Shown piece by piece: positions 24,884-37,094 of a stretch of 64,000 nucleotides of DNA. The translations under genes were made by a program, and so were the position numbers. How positions within the stretch are numbered: position 1 is the stretch's first letter; the number at the start of each line of letters is the position of its first letter. The notes under the pieces were generated by a model, which was not told the DNA's origin, searched no databases, and was given only the letters and a program-made list of their open reading frames with translations. This DNA comes from Candidatus Rokuibacteriota bacterium (GTDB taxonomy: Bacteria > Methylomirabilota > Methylomirabilia > Rokubacteriales > CSP1-6), in contig JACPIQ010000075.1 in the NCBI GenBank assembly GCA_016188005.1, forward strand, positions 1-64,000, in the 5' to 3' direction.

Positions 24884-25987
24884 GTGGCCGCCAAGAACTT
24901 CTACGCCGTCCTCGGCGTGCCCAGGCAGGCCGACGATGCCGAGCTGAAGAAGGCCTACCGCAAGCTCGCCCGGATGTACCACCCCGACAAGAATCCCGGG
25001 GACAAGGTGTCCGAGGAGCGTTTCAAGGAGATCAACGAGGCCTACGCGGTCCTGTCGGATCCGGACAAGCGCGCCCAGTACGATCGCTTCGGCACCGTGT
25101 CCGGCCCCGCCAGCCAGGGCGGCCCCGGCGACATGGGCTTCGGCAGCATCTTCGAGGATCTCTTCGAGGGCTTCTTCGGCCAGCAGGAGCGGGGGCGCCG
25201 CACCCGCGCGCGCCGCGGGGACCACCTCCGCTACGACCTCGAGGTCTCGCTGGAGGAGGCCGCCGAGGGGCTCGAGACCAAGCTGCAGATCCCCCGCCAC
25301 GAGACCTGTGAGACGTGCCGGGGTTCGGGGCAGCAGGCGGGCACCTCGCCGGAGGTGTGTGGGAGCTGCCGGGGCCAGGGGCAGGTGCGCTTCTCCCAGG
25401 GCTTCCTCACGGTGGCGCGCCCGTGCCCGCAATGCGGCGGGGAGGGGCGCATCAACCGGGCCCCGTGCCGTGACTGCCACGGTCAGGGCCGGCAGCGGAA
25501 GGAGCGGCTGCTCAAGATCACCATTCCCGCCGGCGTCGAGGACGGCAACCAGCTGCGCCTGTCGGGCGAGGGCGAGAGCGGGCTCTTCGGCGGCCCGGCC
25601 GGCGACCTGTTCGTGGTGCTCCACGTGAAACCCCACGAGATCTTCGTCCGGCACGGCGCGGATCTCCTCTGCGAGCTCCCCCTCGGCTTCCCGCAGGCGG
25701 CCCTCGGCGACCAGGTCGAGGTTCCGGTGCTCGGCGGAAAGGCCACGCTCACGGTGCCTCCGGGCACGCAGCCTGGCCAGCAGCTCCGCCTCAAGGGCAA
25801 GGGCATGCCGCACCTCAGGGGGCGCGGGCGCGGCGATACCGTGTACCAGGTGGTCATCGAGGTCCCGACGCGTCTCACCGCGCGACAGCGGGAGCTCCTC
25901 GAGGAATTCAAGCAGGTCTCGAAGGACGAGTCCGGACCGCTTCTGTCCTCGTTCGTCGAGCGGATGAAGGGGCTCTTCGGCTCCTGA
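24884..25987 (+). CDS. dnaJ: Chaperone protein DnaJ
   Basis: 367 residues, GTG 24884. The J domain has the HPD motif at residues 33-35 (MYHPDKNPG). A short glycine/phenylalanine region follows, then four C-x-x-C-x-G-x-G zinc repeats ([32 protein letters not shown]) and the substrate-binding C-terminal domains. It is a full-length type I Hsp40 that stimulates the DnaK ATPase. The stop overlaps the prmA ATG by one base. Confidence 0.95.
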   Translation: MAAKNFYAVLGVPRQADDAELKKAYRKLARMYHPDKNPGDKVSEERFKEINEAYAVLSDPDKRAQYDRFGTVSGPASQGGPGDMGFGSIFEDLFEGFFGQQERGRRTRARRGDHLRYDLEVSLEEAAEGLETKLQIPRHETCETCRGSGQQAGTSPEVCGSCRGQGQVRFSQGFLTVARPCPQCGGEGRINRAPCRDCHGQGRQRKERLLKITIPAGVEDGNQLRLSGEGESGLFGGPAGDLFVVLHVKPHEIFVRHGADLLCELPLGFPQAALGDQVEVPVLGGKATLTVPPGTQPGQQLRLKGKGMPHLRGRGRGDTVYQVVIEVPTRLTARQRELLEEFKQVSKDESGPLLSSFVERMKGLFGS

Positions 25988-26871
25988 TGGGATTCTGGGC
26001 GCTCCGGATCCCGGCGGCGCCGGAGACCGCCGAGGGGCTCACCAACTTCCTCTGGGAGCAGGGCGCGCTGGGAGTGGTGGAGGAGGAGGCGGCGGGCGAG
26101 TCCCCGCGCCTCCGAGCCTTCTTCCCCGAGTCCACCTCCGCCCCCGCGCTCGTGGCGGCCGTGGGCGACTACCAGGAGTCGCTGGCCGCCCTCGGCCTGC
26201 TGCCAGCGCCCGCGCCCGTCGAGATCGAGCGGCTCCTCGAGGAGGCCTGGGCCAGCGCCTGGCAGCAGGCCTTCCCGCCGCGCGCGGTGGGCGAGCGCCT
26301 CATCGTCGTGCCGCCGTGGGAGGTCTCGTCCAACGCGCTGGCGCCGCGGCTGCCCGTGGTCATCCAGCCAGGGCGAGCTTTCGGGACGGGCCAGCATGGC
26401 AGCACGGAAGGCTGCCTCGTCCTCCTGGAGAAGGCGATCGGGGGTCGGCGGCCCGGGGTCGTGCTGGACATCGGCACGGGCACGGGGATCCTCGCCGTGG
26501 CGGCGGCGAGGCTCGGCGCCCCCGGGGTCTGTGCCATCGACGTGGACCCCGACGCCGTCGGCGCCGCGCGCGAGAACGCGCAGCGGAACGGTTGTGCCGG
26601 GAAGATCCAGGTCGCCCTCGGCGGCCCCGAGTCCCTGCGGAGGACGGCCGCCTTCGACCTCGTGCTCGCCAATCTCCTGACCCGGGCCCATCTCACGCTG
26701 GCCCCTCACTACGCGCGCCTCCTGGCCACCGGGGGCGCGCTCGTCCTGGGGGGGATGCTCGCGGGGGAGGAGCCGGAGGTTGCCGGCGCTCTCTCCCCGA
26801 ACGGGCTCGTCCTGGACGCCTCGATCGAGATCGACGGCTGGGTCTCGCTGCTCCTGCACCGGGAGCCCTGA
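25987..26871 (+). CDS. prmA: Ribosomal protein L11 methyltransferase
   Basis: 294 residues, ATG 25987. The N-terminal substrate domain has the expected EEAWASAWQQAFPP segment. The SAM-binding domain has FGTGQHGSTEGCL, VLDIGTGTGILAVAAARLGA, CAIDVDPDA and DLVLANLLT. It trimethylates L11. Placement after dnaJ and before rsmE is a common bacterial gene order. Confidence 0.93.
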   Translation: MGFWALRIPAAPETAEGLTNFLWEQGALGVVEEEAAGESPRLRAFFPESTSAPALVAAVGDYQESLAALGLLPAPAPVEIERLLEEAWASAWQQAFPPRAVGERLIVVPPWEVSSNALAPRLPVVIQPGRAFGTGQHGSTEGCLVLLEKAIGGRRPGVVLDIGTGTGILAVAAARLGAPGVCAIDVDPDAVGAARENAQRNGCAGKIQVALGGPESLRRTAAFDLVLANLLTRAHLTLAPHYARLLATGGALVLGGMLAGEEPEVAGALSPNGLVLDASIEIDGWVSLLLHREP

Positions 26872-26878
26872 GTCCTCG

Positions 26879-27658
26879 GTGCCGAGCTTCTATCTCCGCG
26901 CCGAGGCGGTGAGCGGTCCGCGCGTCACCTTCGACGCGCAGGAGACCCGCCACCTCGCCCGCGTGCTCCGTCTCGCACCGGGCGACGTGGTGCAAGCCGT
27001 GGACGGGCAGGGACAGGAGCTCACCGTGAGGCTCACGCGCGTGGACGCGCGGTCGGCGGAGGGCCTGATCCTGGGCCGCGAGGGGCGCCAGCGGGAGTCG
27101 CCGCTCCACCTCACGCTCGTGCAGGGGCTCCCCAAGGGGGCCAAGCTGGAGACGATCATCCGCATGGCCACGGAGCTGGGCGTCAGCCGTGTGGTGCCGG
27201 TGGTCACCGAGCGCACCGTGGTGCGGACGGATGCGGTGCGCCGCGCTGGACGCCTCGACCGCTGGCAGCGCGTGGCCCGCGAGGCGGCCAAGCAATGCGG
27301 GCGCACGGTGATCCCGGAGGTCGCCGCCGCGCGCCCGCTGGCGGAGTGGCTCCACGAAGGGCGCCCGGACGGGCTCTTGCTCTGCCTCTGGGAGGAGGAG
27401 CACGCCCTGCTGGCGGACCGGCTCCCGCCCCCGCCGGTCTCCGTCGCCACGCTCGTCGTGGGACCCGAGGGCGGGCTCGCCGCGGGCGAGGTCGACGCAC
27501 TCGGGGCGGCCGGCGCCGTCACGGCGAGCCTGGGCGGGCGGGTGCTCAGGACCGAGACGGCGGGGCCCGTGGGGCTGGCGCTGCTGCAGGCGCGCTACGG
27601 TGACCTCGGTGGCGCTTCCTCGGCGGGCCCGGAGGCTCGTCCCTCAGCGGGCGGCTGA
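26879..27658 (+). CDS. rsmE: 16S rRNA (uracil-1498-N3)-methyltransferase
   Basis: 259 residues from GTG 26879, 7 nt after prmA; this start gives the usual N-terminus PSFYLRAEAV. It has the N-terminal PUA-like part with ETRHLARVLRLAPGD. The SPOUT knot has VVGPEGGLAAGEV and ASLGGRVLRTETAG. It methylates U1498 in the decoding region of 16S rRNA. Confidence 0.92.
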   Translation: MPSFYLRAEAVSGPRVTFDAQETRHLARVLRLAPGDVVQAVDGQGQELTVRLTRVDARSAEGLILGREGRQRESPLHLTLVQGLPKGAKLETIIRMATELGVSRVVPVVTERTVVRTDAVRRAGRLDRWQRVAREAAKQCGRTVIPEVAAARPLAEWLHEGRPDGLLLCLWEEEHALLADRLPPPPVSVATLVVGPEGGLAAGEVDALGAAGAVTASLGGRVLRTETAGPVGLALLQARYGDLGGASSAGPEARPSAGG

Positions 27659-27672
27659 GGCAGCCGATCAAG

Positions 27673-27690
27673 TGTCACGGAAATGAGACA
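27673..27690. promoter_or_regulatory. TGTC-N10-GACA inverted repeat before lpxC
   Basis: TGTCAC at 27673-27678 and GAGACA at 27685-27690 form an imperfect dyad of the TGTCNC/GNGACA type bound by several NtrC-family activators. Two such regulators are encoded in this window. No good sigma-54 -24/-12 promoter is visible downstream, so function is doubtful. The rest of spacer 27659-27831 has only a possible 34-codon frame (27683-27787) with no recognisable product. Confidence 0.25.
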
Positions 27691-27831
27691 GGTGGCGGAA
27701 TCGCGCGTGTCTTCGATGCCACAGCAGAGCGGCGACCAAGCCCTGCGTGAGACCGATATCGCCAATGACATCAGCGCGTTCCGGTGAATGACGCCCTGTG
27801 GCAGCGAGATTGCAGCTCTGCCCCCCGGGTC

Positions 27832-28761
27832 ATGGATTCCCAGCGAACGATCCGGAGGAAGATCAGCGTAGAAGGCGTCGGGCTCCACACGGGCGAGCCG
27901 GTCCGGCTCACCCTCTCCCCCGCCGCATCCGACACCGGCATCCTCTTCCGCGCCGCGGACGGCACGCTGATTCCCGCGAACACCGAGCATGTGGTCAACT
28001 CCCACTTCGCCACGACCCTCGGCGCCTTCGGCGTGAGAGTGCGGACCGTGGAGCACCTGATGGCGGCCGCGCACGGTCTGGGCATCGACAATCTGCTGGT
28101 TGACGTGAACGGCGACGAGCTGCCCGCCCTGGACGGCAGCGCCAGCGGCTTCGTGGAGATGCTCGAGCAGGCCGGGCGGGTGTCGCTGGCCGTACCGCGC
28201 CAGACTCTCTCCATCGACACGGGTATCCGCGTCGAGTAGGGGGACCGCTTCATCCAGGTGGTGCCCTCGGAGACCTTCCGCATCAGCTACACGCTCGACC
28301 ACGACCATCCGGTCATCGGGCTCCAGGTCGCGTCCGTGGAGATCACCGAGGCCGCCTTCGTGGACGAGCTGGCGCCGGCCCGCACCTACGGGTTCCTGCG
28401 GGACGTGGGGGCGATGCGGCGGAACGGTCTGGCCCGCGGCGGCTCCCTCGACAACGCCGTCGTGGTGGGGAAGCGCTCGGTGCTCAACGACAGCCTCCGC
28501 TTCCCGGACGAGTTCGTCCGCCACAAGATCCTGGACCTCGTGGGCGACCTCTTCCTCCTGGGCCGCGCGCTCGTGGGGCACGTGGTCGCGCGCAACGCCG
28601 GGCACGCGCTCAACTACCGGCTGCTCGTGGCGATCCAGGAGGCGACGGCCGCCGGGCGCCGCCGGGCCCGCCGGCGGACCGCGACGGCGCTCGCCCCGGA
28701 CGCGGCGCCGGCCACCCTCGAGCGCGCCCACCCCGCGATCCCCGGGCTCGCGTCCCTGTAG
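27832..28761 (+). pseudogene. lpxC: UDP-3-O-acyl-N-acetylglucosamine deacetylase interrupted by an in-frame TAG
   Basis: Read as one frame from ATG 27832 it gives a 309-residue LpxC: RTIRRKISVEGVGLHTGEPV, TVEHLMAAAHGLGIDN with the first zinc histidine, DELPALDGSA, then RTYGFLRDV, FVRHKILDLVGDLFLLG (zinc histidine and aspartate) and GHVVARNAGH. Codon 136 (28237-28239) is TAG where the family has glutamate (pattern IRVE-E-GDRFIQVVPSE), and the frame is otherwise perfect on both sides. TAG ends many other genes here, so it is a true stop codon. LpxC is the committed step of Lipid A synthesis and normally essential; a single-base sequencing error, a recent mutation or readthrough are all possible. 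Confidence 0.88.
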
Positions 28762-28824
28762 CGGGCCCTCGCCGGCCACGCCGGGGGGGCCCCGACTTCC
28801 TCCGCCCGCCGGGAAGGCCGACGC

Positions 28825-28830
28825 TATAAT
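28825..28830 (+). promoter_or_regulatory. TATAAT promoter element of the DUF4390-ntrY-ntrX operon
   Basis: A perfect TATAAT ends 6 nt before the GTG 28837, so the RNA would start on or next to the start codon (leaderless). No clear -35 box is seen in the GC-rich sequence upstream. Confidence 0.5.
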
Positions 28831-28836
28831 GGGGCC

Positions 28837-29421
28837 GTGTTTCTGCACCCTCGATGCCTGTTACGGCTCGGCCTCCTGCTCGTCGTGGCGGGGGCGGCGC
28901 TGGTCGCGCCCGGGGCCGCCGAGGCCGAGATCAGGATCAGCAACCTGTCGGTCTTCCTGAACGATTACGACGTCACCGTCCAGGTCGTGCTGCTCAGCGC
29001 CGTCCCGCCGGCCTTGCACGAGAGCCTGCACAGCGGCGTGGCCACCCACGTGCGCTTCAACGTGGAGCTCTGGCAGTACAGCCGGTTCTGGGTGGAGCGC
29101 CGGATCCAGACGCGCGCCGTGGAGCGGCAGCTCACCTACAACGTGTTGACCAAGGAGTACAAGGTCGCCTCCGTGGCCGGGGAGCAGCGGGAGCCGTACC
29201 TCACCAAGAACCTGCGTGAGGCGCAACGGGTGCTGTCCGATCTGAGGGTGGCGCGGCTGGCGCCGGCCTCCGCCCTCGACGCCCAGGAGCTCTACTACGT
29301 GCGCGTGCGGGCGGATGTCTCGCTCGGCGGGGTGAACTCCTGGGTGGCGCGCATGGCCGGGGACGCCGCCGAGACGCCGTGGGTGCAGTCGAGCCTGCTG
29401 ACGGTGAGCCGGAGCCAGTGA
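28837..29421 (+). CDS. DUF4390 domain protein, exported
   Basis: 194 residues from GTG 28837. A Sec signal peptide covers about residues 1-29 (leucine/alanine-rich core, then EAEIRI). The mature part is beta-strand-rich and matches the DUF4390 pattern: VFLNDYDVTVQVVL, FNVELWQYSRFW, LTYNVLTKEY and ELYYVRVRADVS. The family is found before NtrY-like kinases in many Proteobacteria-like genomes, as here, where the stop overlaps the kinase start. Its function is unknown; a periplasmic partner of the sensor is plausible. Confidence 0.82.
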   Translation: MFLHPRCLLRLGLLLVVAGAALVAPGAAEAEIRISNLSVFLNDYDVTVQVVLLSAVPPALHESLHSGVATHVRFNVELWQYSRFWVERRIQTRAVERQLTYNVLTKEYKVASVAGEQREPYLTKNLREAQRVLSDLRVARLAPASALDAQELYYVRVRADVSLGGVNSWVARMAGDAAETPWVQSSLLTVSRSQ

Positions 29422-31658
29422 TGCCACTGCTCCAGGGCCGGCCGGGCGAGCAGGGCAAGCGCAAGCGCAACCTGCTGATCATCAGCGGGATCCTCGTCCT
29501 GCTGGTGGTCGGCACCGTGTTCGAGGTGGGGATCCGGACTCCGCAGATCCCGCTCGCCTCCAACCTCCTGGTGCTGGCGCTGCTCAACCTGAACCTGGTC
29601 GTCTTCCTGCTGCTGCTGGTCCTCCTGTTCCGCAACCTGGTGAAGCTCTCGTTCGAGCGCCGCCAGAAGGTCATCGGCGCGCGCTTCAAGGCCAAGCTCG
29701 TGCTGGCCTTCCTCTCCCTCGCGCTGACCCCAGGCATCCTGATCTTCATCATCGCGTCCAACTTCATCACGACCTCCATCGAGGGGTGGTTCAAGCCCCA
29801 GGTCGAGCGGCCGCTGGACCAGGCCCTGGAGGTGGCGCAGGCGTACTACCAGACGCTCGAGGGCACGGCGCTCAGGCACGCCCGTTACATCGCGCGCGTG
29901 GCGGAGCGGGAGGAGCTCCTGGCCGACCAGCGGCGCGAGGCGCTCGCCGCCTTCCTCGAGGAGCAGCGGGACCGACTCGGGCTGTCGGCCATCACGATCT
30001 TCGACCGGAACGGGCAGGAGCAGTTCCACGCCAAGGATCCTGGGCTCTCCGCCCTCCGGGCCCGCTCCATGCACAAGGACAAGGTCGCGCAGGGGCTCAG
30101 CGGGCAGGAGGTGACCACGGTCCACGAGCTGGACCGGGGCGACATGATCCAGGCCGTGGTCCCGGTGCGCGACTCGGACCGCCGGGTGCAGGGCGCCCTG
30201 GTGGTGTCCAGCCACGTGAGCCAGCGGCTCGAGAACCGCCTGCGGGGCATCAGCCAGGCCTTCCAGGAATACAAGCAGCTCAAGCTGCTCAAGAACCCCA
30301 TCAAGGGCATCTACATCCTGCTGTTCCTGCTCATGACGCTCATCATCGTGTTCTCGGCCACCTGGTTCGGTCTCTATCTCGCCCGGGGCATCACGGACCC
30401 GATCCAGATGCTGGCGGAGGGCACACGCGAGGTCGCCGCCGGCAACCTCGCCTACCAGGTGCAGGTGCGCGCCGACGACGAGATCGGGACCCTCGTGGAC
30501 TCCTTCAACCGGATGACGCGGGATCTCTTCTCCTCCAAGGCCAAGCTGGAGGAGGCTTACCTGGACCTGCAGGCCAAGCACGGCGAGATGGAGATGCGCC
30601 GCCGCTACACCGAGACCGTCCTGGAAGCCGTCGCCACCGGGGTCGTCTCCCTGGATCCCGCGGGACGCGTGACCACCATCAACAGCGCCGCCGAGCGGAT
30701 GCTTGGCATCCCCGCACGCGAGGCGCTCGGGCAGCCCGACTCCGCCGTCTTCCGCCGGCCCGAGTTCGGGGACATCGCGGCCCTGATCAAGCGCATGGCG
30801 CGGCTCAAGGAGGGGACGGTCGAGCGCGAGGTGCATCTCCGGCGCGACGGCCAGGCCATCACGCTCCTGTCCTCGGCCACCGCCCTCCGGGGTCCAGACG
30901 GGACCGACATGGGGTTGGTGCTGGTGTTCGACGATCTGACCGAGCTCCTGAAGGCCCAGCGGCTCGCCGCGTGGCGGGAGGTCGCCCAGCGCATCGCTCA
31001 CGAGATCAAGAACCCGCTCACGCCGATCCAGCTGTCCGCCCAGCGCCTGAGGCGCCGGCTCGCCGGAGACGGGAGCCTCGAGGAGAAGCGGCTGCTGGAG
31101 GAGGCCACGGCCACGATCATCCAGGAGGTGGACGGGCTCAAGCAGCTGGTGGACGAGTTCTCCCGCTTTGCGCGCATGCCCGCCCTGTCGCTCCGGCCCA
31201 CGGACCTGGCCCGGCTCCTCGATGGGGTGATCGTCCTGTACCGCGAGTCGCATCCGGCCCTCACCATCACGTCGGCGTTCTCCCCCGACCTGCCGCAGAT
31301 CGAGGTGGATCCCAACCAGATCAAGCGTGCCGTCCTGAACCTGGTGGACAATGCCGTGGAGGCTGTGGGCCAGTCCGGCGAGGTGACCGTCGAGACCGTC
31401 TGGCTCCCCGAGGCGCGGCGGGCGCGCATCGTCGTCGCCGACACGGGACCAGGCATCGCCCAGGAGGACCGCGAGCGGCTCTTCCTGCCGTACTTCTCCA
31501 CGAAAGCCACGGGCATGGGGCTCGGGCTCCCCATCGTCCACCAGATCGTGACCGACCACGGCGGCACCATCTGGCTCGAGGACAACCTGCCGCAGGGCAG
31601 CCGTTTCGTCCTCGAGCTGCCGGCGGGCCGGCTCGCGCCCGCCGCGGTCGAGGCCTGA
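29421..31658 (+). CDS. ntrY: NtrY-like sensor histidine kinase
   Basis: 745 residues from ATG 29421 (TGATG overlap). Helices near 17-35, 45-70 and 93-112 precede a large periplasmic domain (about 115-290). A further helix (about 295-320) leads into a HAMP domain (ITDPIQMLAEGTREVAAGNL), a PAS domain, the HisKA motif with H527 in RIAHEIKNPLTPIQ, and the ATPase with NLVDNAVEA and DTGPGIA. This is the NtrY architecture. It phosphorylates the regulator encoded next. The signal is unknown; NtrY/NtrX systems link to nitrogen, redox or envelope control. Confidence 0.9.
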   Translation: MPLLQGRPGEQGKRKRNLLIISGILVLLVVGTVFEVGIRTPQIPLASNLLVLALLNLNLVVFLLLLVLLFRNLVKLSFERRQKVIGARFKAKLVLAFLSLALTPGILIFIIASNFITTSIEGWFKPQVERPLDQALEVAQAYYQTLEGTALRHARYIARVAEREELLADQRREALAAFLEEQRDRLGLSAITIFDRNGQEQFHAKDPGLSALRARSMHKDKVAQGLSGQEVTTVHELDRGDMIQAVVPVRDSDRRVQGALVVSSHVSQRLENRLRGISQAFQEYKQLKLLKNPIKGIYILLFLLMTLIIVFSATWFGLYLARGITDPIQMLAEGTREVAAGNLAYQVQVRADDEIGTLVDSFNRMTRDLFSSKAKLEEAYLDLQAKHGEMEMRRRYTETVLEAVATGVVSLDPAGRVTTINSAAERMLGIPAREALGQPDSAVFRRPEFGDIAALIKRMARLKEGTVEREVHLRRDGQAITLLSSATALRGPDGTDMGLVLVFDDLTELLKAQRLAAWREVAQRIAHEIKNPLTPIQLSAQRLRRRLAGDGSLEEKRLLEEATATIIQEVDGLKQLVDEFSRFARMPALSLRPTDLARLLDGVIVLYRESHPALTITSAFSPDLPQIEVDPNQIKRAVLNLVDNAVEAVGQSGEVTVETVWLPEARRARIVVADTGPGIAQEDRERLFLPYFSTKATGMGLGLPIVHQIVTDHGGTIWLEDNLPQGSRFVLELPAGRLAPAAVEA

Positions 31659-31677
31659 CGGGAGCGCCCGCTGACCC

Positions 31678-33045
<1,368 letters not shown>

Positions 33046-33081
33046 GCCGGCGCCCGACGCTCCGTGCCCGGCGGCATGCCG

Positions 33082-33858
33082 TCAGTCGTCCCGGCGGCCA
33101 GTCCGGGCCTGGCGGCTCATGGCGTGGAGCGCAGCCCCCACCAGGGCCACGCCGGCCGCGCTCCCGACCCCAACGGCCGCCAGCACCCACAGCGCTCCGC
33201 CCCCCTCGCGCCGGGCGTCGTGCCTGGCCCGCTCGCGCGCCGTCATCTCGCTGATCCCCTCGCGGATCCGGTCCATGAGGGCGCGGCCCTCGTCCGTGAG
33301 GACCACCCGGACCGCCGCGGCCTCGCCCTCGTGTCGGCGAAGCTCGATGGTTCGGTGGAGCTCGGCCAGCTTGGCGGAGATGAGCGGCTGGAGGGCGTCG
33401 AGGCGCTCTCGCTGCCCCGGCCGAGCGGCAAGTCCGACCCGCAGCTCCCGCTGCCGCTCCCACAGGGCGGCGAGGGCGTCCTGGTAGGGCTCGAGGTAAC
33501 GCTCGTCCCCCGTGAGGAGGTAGCCGCGCTGCCCCGTCTCGGCGTCCTTCAGCAGGGACAGGAAGGCGTTCAGCCGCTCGACGTTGACGAGTGTCCCCTC
33601 GACCCGGCGGGTCGCGTCGATGAACATCAGCGTGCCGTCGACGGCGACGACCGCAGTGACGATGACCAGGGCGAGCCCGACCCAGAGAAGGTGGACCGCC
33701 CGTCGCGAGTCGACGCGCACGGGGGGCATCGGGCCACGGTCCCGGTAGTCACGTCGGCGCAGCCCCGCCGGCCGGGCTGGCGCCGCCGGGATCCGGGCGA
33801 GGTCTCCGGGCCCGGCCGGCTTGCGCTCATCCATCGTCCGATCATACATACCCGCCAT
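33082..33858 (-). CDS. CHASE3-domain membrane protein without an output domain
   Basis: 258 residues; ATG 33834 (MDERKPAG) is an alternative start. A transmembrane helix at about 55-80 precedes a CHASE3 sensor domain (LLKDAETGQRGYLLTGDERYL, about 95-215). A second helix at about 225-248 is followed by only ten residues. CHASE3 normally feeds a kinase, cyclase or chemotaxis domain, all absent here. It is divergent from the pyr operon promoter. It may act through a separate partner or be a truncated receptor. Confidence 0.75.
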   Translation of the reverse strand: MAGMYDRTMDERKPAGPGDLARIPAAPARPAGLRRRDYRDRGPMPPVRVDSRRAVHLLWVGLALVIVTAVVAVDGTLMFIDATRRVEGTLVNVERLNAFLSLLKDAETGQRGYLLTGDERYLEPYQDALAALWERQRELRVGLAARPGQRERLDALQPLISAKLAELHRTIELRRHEGEAAAVRVVLTDEGRALMDRIREGISEMTARERARHDARREGGGALWVLAAVGVGSAAGVALVGAALHAMSRQARTGRRDD

Positions 33859-33862
33859 GCTC

Positions 33863-33891
33863 TTGACACGCTGGAGGTCTGAGGGTAGGGT
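33863..33891 (+). promoter_or_regulatory. Promoter of the pyr operon
   Basis: TTGACA at 33863-33868 and TAGGGT at 33886-33891 are separated by exactly 17 bp. Transcription would start near 33898, just before the PyrR-binding hairpin. It is the strongest promoter match in this part of the window. Confidence 0.65.
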
Positions 33892-33893
33892 GA

Positions 33894-34576
<683 letters not shown>

Positions 34577-34577
<1 letters not shown>

Positions 34578-34875
34578 TCGGCGAGCCGCAGCCGCAGGCG
34601 AGGCGAGCGGAGATGGTCATCCCCCGAGCGGAGCGAGGCGGCGAGCCGCAGCCCGCAATGCGAGGCGCAGCCGAAGGCGAGCCGAGCCCAAGGATCCCAA
34701 GAGCGCGAAGCGCGCCGAGGCGAGCGGAGATGGTCATCCCCCGAGCGGAGCGAGGCGGCGAGCCGCAGCCCGCAATGCGAGACGCAGCCGAAGGCGAGCC
34801 GAGCCCAAGGATCCCAGGAGCGCGAAGCGCGCCGAGGCGAGCGGAGATGGCAATCCCCCGAGCGGAGCGAGGTCG
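34577..34875 (+). repeat. 117-bp tandem repeats of the GAGCGGAGCGAGG family between pyrR and pyrB
   Basis: Two full 117-bp units and a partial third (the same block starts at 34604, 34721 and 34838) fill the spacer. Each holds the core CCCCCGAGCGGAGCGAGG and GGCGAGCCGCAGCC. A unit of 117 bp is 39 codons. One frame stays open from ATG 34574, overlapping the pyrR stop, to 34924, inside pyrB, with 116 codons reading GEPQP and [10 protein letters not shown] repeatedly. Whether it is translated is not known. The same repeat is fused into rimM at 60038-60112 in the same frame. Confidence 0.85.
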
Positions 34876-34896
34876 ATGGACCAGAGGAGCCGGGCC

Positions 34897-35819
<923 letters not shown>

Positions 35820-35823
<4 letters not shown>

Positions 35824-37094
35824 GCCTGCTCATCCGTCAGGGTCGCATCGTGGATCCGGCCGGCGGGATCGATGGCATCCAGGACGTGCTCGTGGCGGAC
35901 GGGCGGATCGTCAAGGTGGGCCCGGGCCTCACGGCGCCCCCGGGCGCCCAGGTCATCGACGCGGCGGGGAAGGTCGTCTGCCCGGGCTTCATCGACATCC
36001 ACGTCCACCTGCGCGAGCCCGGCTTCGAGTACAAGGAGACGGTGGCGAGCGGCACCCGCGCGGCGGCGGCCGGCGGCTTCACCGCCGTGGCCTGCATGGC
36101 CAACACCTTCCCGGTCAACGACAACCGCGCCGTCACCGACTACATCCTCGCCAAGGCCCGCGTGGAGGGCGTCGTGCGCGTCTACCCCATCGGCGCCGTC
36201 ACGCGGGGGCTTCGCGGGGAGCAGCTGGCGGAGCTGGCGGAGCAGGCCGAGGCCGGCTGCGTGGCCTTCTCCGACGACGGCGAGTGCGTCATGAACGCCG
36301 CGCTGTACCGGCGCGCCATGGAGTACGCGCTCCCCTTCGGGACGCCGCTCATCAGCCACGCCGAGGACTGCCACCTGGCGCACGGCGGCGTCATGCACGA
36401 GGGACTCGTCTCCACCGAGCTCGGCCTGACGGGGCAGCCCGCGGCGGCCGAGGATGTGATGGTCGCCCGGGACATCCTCCTGGCGGAGCTCACGGGGGCC
36501 CATGTCCACATCGCCCACATCTCCACGGCCGGCGCCGTGCGGCTCGTGCGTGACGGCAAGGCCCGCGGCATCCGCGTGACGGCCGAGGTGACCCCGCACC
36601 ATCTGCTGCTCACGGACGAAGCGGTGCGCGACTACGACCCGAACACGAAGATGCAGCCGCCGCTGCGCAGCAAGGGCGACGTGGAGGCCGTGCTGGAGGG
36701 GCTCCTGGACGGCACCATCGACTGCGTGGCCACCGACCACGCCCCGCATGCCCAGTCCGAGAAGGAGGGCGAGTTCGCGGCGGCCGCCAACGGCGTCGTC
36801 GGCCTCGAGACGGCCGTCCCGCTCCTGCTGGACCGGCTCGTGCGGCCCGGCCGCCTCGACCTCGCCACCTTCGTGGCGCGTCTGTCCTCGGGCCCCGCCC
36901 GCGTCCTCGGCCTGCCGGGCGGCAGCCTCGCGTCCGGGGCCGCTGCGGACATCACCATCCTGGACCTCGAGCGCCCCTTCGCCGTGGACCCCGGCCTCTT
37001 CCGCTCGCGGAGCCGCAACACGCCCTTCCGGGGCCTGACGGGCACGGGAGCGCCGGTCATGACCATCGTCGGCGGCACGGTGGTCGCGCCATGA
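35820..37094 (+). CDS. pyrC: Dihydroorotase
   Basis: 424 residues, ATG 35820 (class I type, long form). The metal ligands are in [33 protein letters not shown] and [11 protein letters not shown]. The ring-closing enzyme makes dihydroorotate from carbamoyl-aspartate. It overlaps pyrB and carA by 4 nt on each side, so translation of the three is probably coupled. Confidence 0.95.

Noticed and set aside
27683-27787. A 34-codon gene before lpxC
   Set aside because: It has a start and stop but no recognisable product, no clear ribosome binding site and overlaps the TGTC/GACA dyad.
28237-28239. Pyrrolysine-type or general TAG recoding as explanation for lpxC
   Set aside because: TAG serves as the ordinary final stop of several clear genes here (for example 892-894, 1761-1763, 2671-2673), so systematic recoding is not supported.
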